Source: Thermosulfurimonas sp. F29
Lineage (GTDB): Bacteria; Desulfobacterota; Thermodesulfobacteria; Thermodesulfobacteriales; Thermodesulfobacteriaceae
Length of the DNA: 64,000 nucleotides
Assembly: GCF_019688735.1 (NCBI RefSeq)
Contig: NZ_JAIFYA010000001.1
Location: 744,001-808,000 of the forward strand
Direction of reading: 5' to 3'
The notes beneath the pieces were generated by a model. The model ran no database searches and was not told the origin of the DNA. It saw only the letters and a program-made list of their open reading frames with translations. Position numbers and translations under genes: made by a program. Of the stretch, positions 59,487-64,000 are shown piece by piece (the first letter of the stretch is position 1; each line of letters begins with the position of its first letter).

Positions 59487-60598
59487 GAATTTTCCCTTTC
59501 GGGAAGGACCTCTTCTCCCTCGTGGAGCCGGAGGAGGGTGCTTTCCTCAGCCACCACCACCGGCACACCCGGGGAAAGATCCCCGGAAAGGACCACTTCC
59601 CCGCCGGAGCGCCCGCGCACCTTGACCCTCACCACCCGCACCCGGAATCCACCTTCCCCTCTTTCCACGGTGAAGACATAGGCGCCTTTCGTGGTTTCGA
59701 GGAGGGCCCGAAGGGGCACGATGAAGCCCTCGGCCTCGCCCGTGGCGAGATCCACCCCCACCCGGGCTCCGGAGGGAAGACCGAAGGGACGCGAGGGAAG
59801 CCTTATCTCCACCGTGGCCAGTCCTCCCTCTCCCACCGCGGGGTGAACCCGGAAGATCCGGACGGCCAGGCGCCTTTCCCCCTCGGTGAGAAAGGCCGGG
59901 GCCCCGGGTCGGAAGCGCACGGCCATGCGCTGGGGCACCCCCACCAGGACCCGATATCCCCGCGAGGGGGCCTCGATCACGAGGAGGGCCTTTCCCGGGA
60001 CCACCATGTCCCCGGGTTCGGCAAGCCGGGCGGTCACCACCCCGGAAAAAGGGGCCCGGATAACCGTATAGGTGAGGTCGTTTTCCGCGGCGGAAAGCTC
60101 GGCCCGGAGGGTCTCGAGACGGGCCGCGGTCTCCCGAAAGGCGGATTCCGAAAGCTCGAAGGCCTCCTCCGAGATGGCCTTCTCCCGGTAGAGGACCCGA
60201 TCCCGTTCGAAAATGCGCTTTCTGGTAAGGTAGCTGACCCGGGCGGCCTCGATCCGGGCCCTGAGCGAGGCGATGCGGGCCCGGATGGGAGCGTCGTCTA
60301 TCCTGGCGAGCACCTCTCCTTTTTCCACCCTATCCCCCTCGTACTTGGTGAGGGAGAGGAGGTAACCGGAGAGCCGGGAGGAGATCCGGGCCGAAAGGAG
60401 GGGCCTTATTTCCCCCAGATAGTGTTCGGTGAGGAGGAGTTTTCCCCGCCGGATCGGGGCCACCTCCACCGGAAGGGGCGCCCTTCGCGGGGGAGGGAGC
60501 CGCCTGAGAGCGGCTCTTTTCTCCCTCACCTTTTGTACGGCGAAAACGATCGCGAGGCCGGCCACCAGAAGAACCAGGAGGGGTTTAATCCTGCGCAT
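59483..60598 (-). CDS. HlyD-family periplasmic adaptor (membrane fusion protein)
   Basis: Bridges the RND pump and the TolC channel. ATG 60598 has GGAGAG upstream; the frame is open further, but the extension is a shadow. The 371-residue protein has an N-terminal membrane anchor (about 5-22), biotinyl-lipoyl halves (LSARISSRLSGYLLSLTKYEG about 67-87, and FSGVVTARLAEPGDMV about 185), a helical hairpin between them and a C-terminal beta domain. It overlaps tolC by 14 bp. Confidence 0.92.
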   Translation of the reverse strand: MRRIKPLLVLLVAGLAIVFAVQKVREKRAALRRLPPPRRAPLPVEVAPIRRGKLLLTEHYLGEIRPLLSARISSRLSGYLLSLTKYEGDRVEKGEVLARIDDAPIRARIASLRARIEAARVSYLTRKRIFERDRVLYREKAISEEAFELSESAFRETAARLETLRAELSAAENDLTYTVIRAPFSGVVTARLAEPGDMVVPGKALLVIEAPSRGYRVLVGVPQRMAVRFRPGAPAFLTEGERRLAVRIFRVHPAVGEGGLATVEIRLPSRPFGLPSGARVGVDLATGEAEGFIVPLRALLETTKGAYVFTVERGEGGFRVRVVRVKVRGRSGGEVVLSGDLSPGVPVVVAEESTLLRLHEGEEVLPERENS

Positions 60599-61910
60599 GA
60601 CTCTCTCCTTCACAGGGAAGCTGGAGAAGACCCCGGGCGATCTCACCGGTGGCCCGCTGATAGGACACCACGGCACGGGCGTAACGGTAGAGAGCTTCCC
60701 GGTAGGCGGCCTCGGTCTCGGACCAGGCCGCCTGGGCGGCGAGGAGATCCGTCACGGTGCCGGCCCCGGTGCGATAGCGCAGGCTTTCCACCCGGAAGGC
60801 CTCCCGGGCGGCCTGCCGGGCCGCCTCAAGGGCCCGCACCCGGGCCCTGGCTTCGGCAGCCTCGGAGAGGGCCGCAAGAACCCTTCTTCGCACGGAAAGC
60901 TCCACCTGCCGCAGCCTCTCCCGGGCGGAAAGCTCCCGGGCCCGGGCCGCGGCCACCCTGGCCGAAATTGTTCCCCCGCTGAAAAGATTGAGCCGCAGAC
61001 GGAAACCGGCCTCCCAGACCTCCTCGTCGTCATGGAGACCGGAGCCGGCCCGCCGGCCGTAGTCGACCAGGAAATCCAGACGGGGGAGGTGCCCGGATCT
61101 CTCCAGGCGGACCCTCTCCCGGGCCGCTTCAAATTCCCTCCGGGCCGCCTCCACCTCCGGGAGACAGAAAAGGATCCTCTCCCACTCGGGCTCCCGCGGA
61201 AGCGGAATGAGGGTGAGATTTCCGGAGAGCTCGAAGTCGCTCCTGGGAGACTCCCCCATAAGGACGGAAAGGGCCTCCTTGACCCGGCGCAGGGCCTGAC
61301 GGGCCGAGGCCAGGGCCGCCTCCTCACTTTTGACCCGACTCTTCATCCGGAGGAGGTCCAGGGGCGGAACGCGCCCCACCCTGAGGCGCAGGGCCGCGTC
61401 CTTCTCCTCGCGCTTCAGCGCCGCAAGGACCCGCTCCCGGGCCCGGATAAGGCCGCGGAGATAAAGCCCCATGAAGTAGGTTCCTTTCACATTGGCCAGA
61501 AGGTCCAGGGCGGTCTCCCGCCGCAGGCTTTCGGCAAGCACGGTCCGGATCCCGGAAAGCCGCACCAGGGAGCGCAGCCGCCCTCCCTCGTAAAGGGGAA
61601 GACGCAGCTCCACCCCGGCGTAATAGATGTCCCGGCTGAAGGCCGGGAATTTCCCCGGCCCCTTGATGGGGGTAACGGCCTGGGGGTCGCTCAGGCGCCT
61701 GGCCTCGGCAAGAAAGTCGAGCTGCGGAAGGAGGACACCCCGGGCGGCCCGGCGTTCTCCCTCCGCGGCCCGAATCTCGTGCGCCCGGGCCAGGATCTCG
61801 GGGTTGTTCCTGAGGGCCCGGGAAAGGGCCTCCTCCAGGGTGAGCCGTTCTCCGGCCAGAACCCCGGAGGAAAGAAGAAATATCGCCCCCCAAAGGAGAA
61901 GAACCCTCAC
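60585..61910 (-). CDS. TolC family outer-membrane efflux channel
   Basis: A 441-residue outer-membrane channel protein. The signal peptide is residues 1-19 (VLLLWGAIFLLSSGVLAG). The two TolC repeats begin with LTLEEALSRALRNNPEIL (about 22-39) and an equivalent around 230 (ILFCLPEVEAARREFEAARER). Helices are Ala/Arg/Glu-rich, as expected for the periplasmic alpha-barrel. It forms one tripartite system with the HlyD and RND genes and overlaps the thioredoxin-like gene by 4 bp. Confidence 0.92.
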   Translation of the reverse strand: MRVLLLWGAIFLLSSGVLAGERLTLEEALSRALRNNPEILARAHEIRAAEGERRAARGVLLPQLDFLAEARRLSDPQAVTPIKGPGKFPAFSRDIYYAGVELRLPLYEGGRLRSLVRLSGIRTVLAESLRRETALDLLANVKGTYFMGLYLRGLIRARERVLAALKREEKDAALRLRVGRVPPLDLLRMKSRVKSEEAALASARQALRRVKEALSVLMGESPRSDFELSGNLTLIPLPREPEWERILFCLPEVEAARREFEAARERVRLERSGHLPRLDFLVDYGRRAGSGLHDDEEVWEAGFRLRLNLFSGGTISARVAAARARELSARERLRQVELSVRRRVLAALSEAAEARARVRALEAARQAAREAFRVESLRYRTGAGTVTDLLAAQAAWSETEAAYREALYRYARAVVSYQRATGEIARGLLQLPCEGESHAQD

Positions 61911-62149
61911 CTGGACCTCAGCAGTTCCTTTATCTCTTCTACGGAAAGGACCTTCCCCTGGGAGACCACCCTTCCGTCCACCACGAGCCCCGGGGTCTGC
62001 ATCACCCCGTGGGCGGCGATCTGCCCCAGATCCTTCACCTTCTCCACCGTGGCGTCGATCCCGAGTTCGTCCAGGGCGAGAACCACATTGTCGTAAAGGG
62101 CTTCACACCGGGGGCACCCCGGCCCAAGGACCCTGATTTCCCTGACCAT
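61907..62149 (-). CDS. Small thioredoxin-like redox-active disulfide protein
   Basis: An 80-residue mini-thioredoxin with the active site GPGCPRCEALYDN (CPRC, about residues 12-15) and the cis-Pro region GVMQTPGLVVDGRVV (about 48-62). This short class commonly accompanies ArsP/DUF318-type permeases and ArsR regulators, as here. No signal peptide, so it is cytoplasmic. It may reduce metalloid or thiol substrates for the permease; that role is inference. Confidence 0.92.
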   Translation of the reverse strand: MVREIRVLGPGCPRCEALYDNVVLALDELGIDATVEKVKDLGQIAAHGVMQTPGLVVDGRVVSQGKVLSVEEIKELLRSR

Positions 62150-62171
62150 ATCGCCACCTCCCTTTTGATAA

Positions 62172-63461
62172 TTAAAGGCTTACAAGAAAATGCCCGTAAA
62201 ACCACCCGCAGAGGGTGGAGATCATCACCACCAGGGCCACATAGGCCAGGGTCTTTCGGGTACCAAGGACCGAACGGATGACCAGCATGCTGGGAAGGGA
62301 CACCGCCGGCCCGGAAAGAAGAAGGGCCAGAGCCGGGCCCTTGCCCATCCCGGCCCCGAGAAGTCCCTGAAGGATGGGGACCTCGGTCAGGGTGGCGAAG
62401 TACATGAAGGCCCCGGAGACGGCAGCAAAGAAGTTGGCCGCAAGTCCGTTCCCACCCACCAGCTCGGCCACGAGGTGCGAGGGGATGAGGGCCTCGTGGC
62501 CGGGACGGCCCAGAAAGAATCCGGCCCCGAGCACCCCGAGAAAGAGAAGGGGAAGGATCTGGCGGGCCAGCCAGTAGGAGGACTCGAACCATTCCCGGGC
62601 CTCGCCTCCGGTGCGCCAGAGGGCGAACGAAAGCACCACCACCCCGGAAAGAAAGGCGATCTCGTGGCCCCGGGAGAGGACTTCCCCCAGGGTTGCCGCA
62701 AGGGCCGCGGCGACAAGCCAGGGGGTTTTTACCCCGAAGAAGAACCGCAGTTCCACCAGTAAGACCAGGGCCGCCGCGGCCACTAGCTTCCACTTGAGGG
62801 CGAAGATCCTTTCCCAGAGGCCGGTTCCGTGTCCCCAGGTGGCCAGGACCAGGATGGCCACCAGCGTAGCCATGAAAAGGACCGTTTGCCGGAGGGGGCG
62901 TCCTTCGGCCGGAGGCTCGGCGGCGAACTCCGCAAGCCGTGCGGTCTCCTCCCGCCGGAAGAAAAAGGCCATGAGAAGCCCGATGAGAAGGCTTGCTCCG
63001 ATGGCCGCTATCGCTCGCGCCAGACCCAGCCCGGCCCCGAGCACCCGGGCCGTGAGCACGATGGCCAGCACATTTATGGCCGGCCCGGAGTAGAGGAAGG
63101 TGCTGGCCGGGCCGAGCCCGGCCCCGTTGAGATAGATTCCGGCAAAAAGGGGAAGCACCGTGCAGGAGCAGACCGCAAGTACCGTCCCGGCCACCGAGGC
63201 CACCCCGTAGGCCACGGGTTTGGGAGCCCCCGGCCCCAGATAACGCATCACCGATTCCTTGGAGACGAAGACGCTTATGGCTCCGGCGATGAAGAAGGCC
63301 GGAATGAGACAGAGGATCACATGCTCGCGGGCGTACCAGTGGGCGAGAAGCAGGGCCTCCCGCGCCCCGGAAAGAACCCGCTCCCGGGCCGGGAAGAAAT
63401 AAAACAGGAGAAATACGGCCGTGGCGATCCCTATCTCCCGGGCCCGTTTAAGGCTTCTCAC
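62172..63461 (-). CDS. ArsP/DUF318-type permease
   Basis: A 429-residue polytopic inner-membrane protein with about ten helices. It has the conserved LGPGAPKPVAYGVASVAGTVLAVCSCTVLP (split across about 74-104), whose CSCTVLP motif is the hallmark of this permease family, and SGPAINVLAIVLTARVLG after it. A second half contains ATLTEVPILQGLLGAGMGKGPALALLLSGP. ArsP members export trivalent organoarsenicals, but many family members have unknown substrates. It overlaps the arsR-type gene by 14 bp. Confidence 0.88.
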   Translation of the reverse strand: MRSLKRAREIGIATAVFLLFYFFPARERVLSGAREALLLAHWYAREHVILCLIPAFFIAGAISVFVSKESVMRYLGPGAPKPVAYGVASVAGTVLAVCSCTVLPLFAGIYLNGAGLGPASTFLYSGPAINVLAIVLTARVLGAGLGLARAIAAIGASLLIGLLMAFFFRREETARLAEFAAEPPAEGRPLRQTVLFMATLVAILVLATWGHGTGLWERIFALKWKLVAAAALVLLVELRFFFGVKTPWLVAAALAATLGEVLSRGHEIAFLSGVVVLSFALWRTGGEAREWFESSYWLARQILPLLFLGVLGAGFFLGRPGHEALIPSHLVAELVGGNGLAANFFAAVSGAFMYFATLTEVPILQGLLGAGMGKGPALALLLSGPAVSLPSMLVIRSVLGTRKTLAYVALVVMISTLCGWFYGHFLVSL

Positions 63462-63876
63462 CGGCGAACCCTCCCTCTTCCTCGTTATCGGTGCAGCGTG
63501 GTTTTTCGGCCGGGGCCCTCAGGAAAGGCGGCCCCACCTCGAGCCTTTCCAGCCTCTGCCGGAGCCCGGCCACCTCCGGGTCGTCAGAGAGTTCTCGGAG
63601 GGCCAGGGTTAGAAGGTTTTCGGCCTCGCGATCCGCCGGGGCCAGTCGGTAGATCTGGAAGAAACCCCGCCTCTCGAAGACCAGGAAACCGGCCTCGGCG
63701 AGCTTCTGGAGGTGTCGGGTTACGGTGGGCTGGGAGAGTTCCAGGGCCGCACTCAATTCGCACACGCAGCAGGGCCGCACCGCAAGGAGGGCCAGGATCT
63801 TGAGGCGCGTCCCGTCGGAAAGGGCCTTGAACCGCCGCACCCGCTGTCTCAATACACCGGCCCTCCGCGTCATCCC
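63448..63876 (-). CDS. ArsR-family metalloregulator
   Basis: A 142-residue winged-helix repressor. ATG 63876 is chosen because an upstream in-frame ATG at 63921 lies inside the promoter, before its own predicted start site. The ArsR core runs from FKALSDGTRLKILALLAV through PCCVCELSAALELSQPTVTRHLQKL. The CCVCEL sequence on helix alpha-3 matches the As(III)-binding CVC site of ArsR repressors. The C-terminus is longer than usual and holds one more Cys. It heads the permease-thioredoxin-TolC-HlyD-RND operon, which it probably represses until a soft metal or metalloid binds. Confidence 0.92.
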   Translation of the reverse strand, partial: GMTRRAGVLRQRVRRFKALSDGTRLKILALLAVRPCCVCELSAALELSQPTVTRHLQKLAEAGFLVFERRGFFQIYRLAPADREAENLLTLALRELSDDPEVAGLRQRLERLEVGPPFLRAPAEKPRCTDNEEEGGFAGEKP

Positions 63877-63900
63877 CTCACCCCACTTTTTATTTCTTGA

Positions 63901-63929
63901 ACTATATAGCCAATTAGCCATAAAGTCAA
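63901..63929 (-). promoter_or_regulatory. Promoter/operator of the arsR-led efflux operon
   Basis: On the minus strand TTGACT (63924-63929), a 17-bp spacer and TATAGT (63901-63906). The spacer contains a direct repeat TGGCTA-AT-TGGCTA, a plausible repressor site overlapping the promoter. The start site is expected near 63894, leaving a leader of under 20 bases before ATG 63876. Confidence 0.75.
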
Positions 63930-63950
63930 GTAAGATCCTTCCTCCTTTTT

Positions 63951-63973
63951 AAAATAGGATCCGATCCTATTTT
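63951..63973. promoter_or_regulatory. 23-bp palindrome, copy 3 (perfect)
   Basis: Arms AAAATAGGATC and GATCCTATTTT around a central C (63962) form a perfect inverted repeat. It is the same element found twice before flgF. It is upstream of the arsR promoter (centred near -68) but could equally serve a rightward gene beyond the window edge. Confidence 0.7.
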
Positions 63974-64000
63974 TCGGGGTTCCATAGATTATTTTTTTCG

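Overview
The window is dense, GC-rich (roughly 58-60% by eye) bacterial chromosome from a motile, diderm bacterium. The outer membrane is shown by LptF/LptG, a TolC-type channel, the FlgH L-ring lipoprotein and an AsmA protein. The proteins are rich in Arg, Glu and Leu and poor in Gln, genes are tightly overlapped, and a 2-oxoacid:ferredoxin oxidoreductase sits beside a bd-family oxidase subunit carrying its own c-type heme. Together this suggests a thermophilic anaerobe or microaerophile of the Thermodesulfobacteriota/Desulfobacterota type. That placement is inference from gene content, not a database match.

Layout. 1-5.5 kb: the 3' part of prfB, then carA and ribF; a small HTH protein, surE, a Cys-rich mini-protein and argJ on the minus strand; and a 50-residue rubredoxin-like protein. 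5.5-12.4 kb (minus): class II aldolase, korB-korA, a nucleotide-sugar epimerase, and a two-gene bd-family oxidase locus. 12.5-15 kb: dnaX-ybaB-recR. 15-18.8 kb: an AT-richer block with a sulfotransferase, a SapC-family protein and a glycosyltransferase/zinc-ribbon/methyltransferase fusion next to flagellin. 18.8-33.6 kb: flagellar genes. Filament genes (fliC, flaG, a coiled-coil membrane protein, fliD, fliS, a fliT-like gene) lie on plus. The rod/ring/hook-junction operon flgF-G-A-H-I-J-N-K-L lies on minus. 33.7-37.5 kb: lptF-lptG-asmA. 37.5-40.2 kb: an orphan hyuB and hemW. 40.2-50.5 kb: tRNA-Gly(CCC) and the rimP-nusA-ylxR-infB-(DUF503)-rbfA-nrnA-truB-rpsO-pnp translation/RNA supercluster. 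50.5-54.5 kb: argF, a 5-formyl-THF cyclo-ligase and a GGDEF/EAL protein. 54.5-56.1 kb: a wrecked IS3-family element and a VPLPA-CTERM-type exported protein. 56.4-63.9 kb: an arsR-led, fully overlapping efflux operon (arsR, ArsP-like permease, thioredoxin-like protein, TolC, HlyD, RND pump), in which the RND gene is split by one base in a G7 tract.

Flagellar regulation is readable in the DNA. fliC and fliD each have a sigma-28 promoter with exactly 11 bp between the boxes. The flgF operon has a near-consensus sigma-54 promoter. Two copies of a 23-bp palindrome lie upstream of it at about -49 and -146, as enhancer sites for a sigma-54 activator would. A third copy sits at the extreme right edge of the window and predicts another member of the same regulon just beyond it. 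This hierarchy (sigma-54 for rod/hook, sigma-28 for filament), with its proposed enhancer palindrome, is the most interesting regulatory structure seen.

Other points worth attention: an exceptionally large FlgK (1285 residues) with Ca-loop-like Asp-rich repeats; two separate nucleotidyltransferase (MNT-type) relics that both lack the catalytic core; a GGDEF/EAL protein whose N-terminal domain continues upstream of any normal start codon; and sulfation/glycosylation-type genes beside flagellin.
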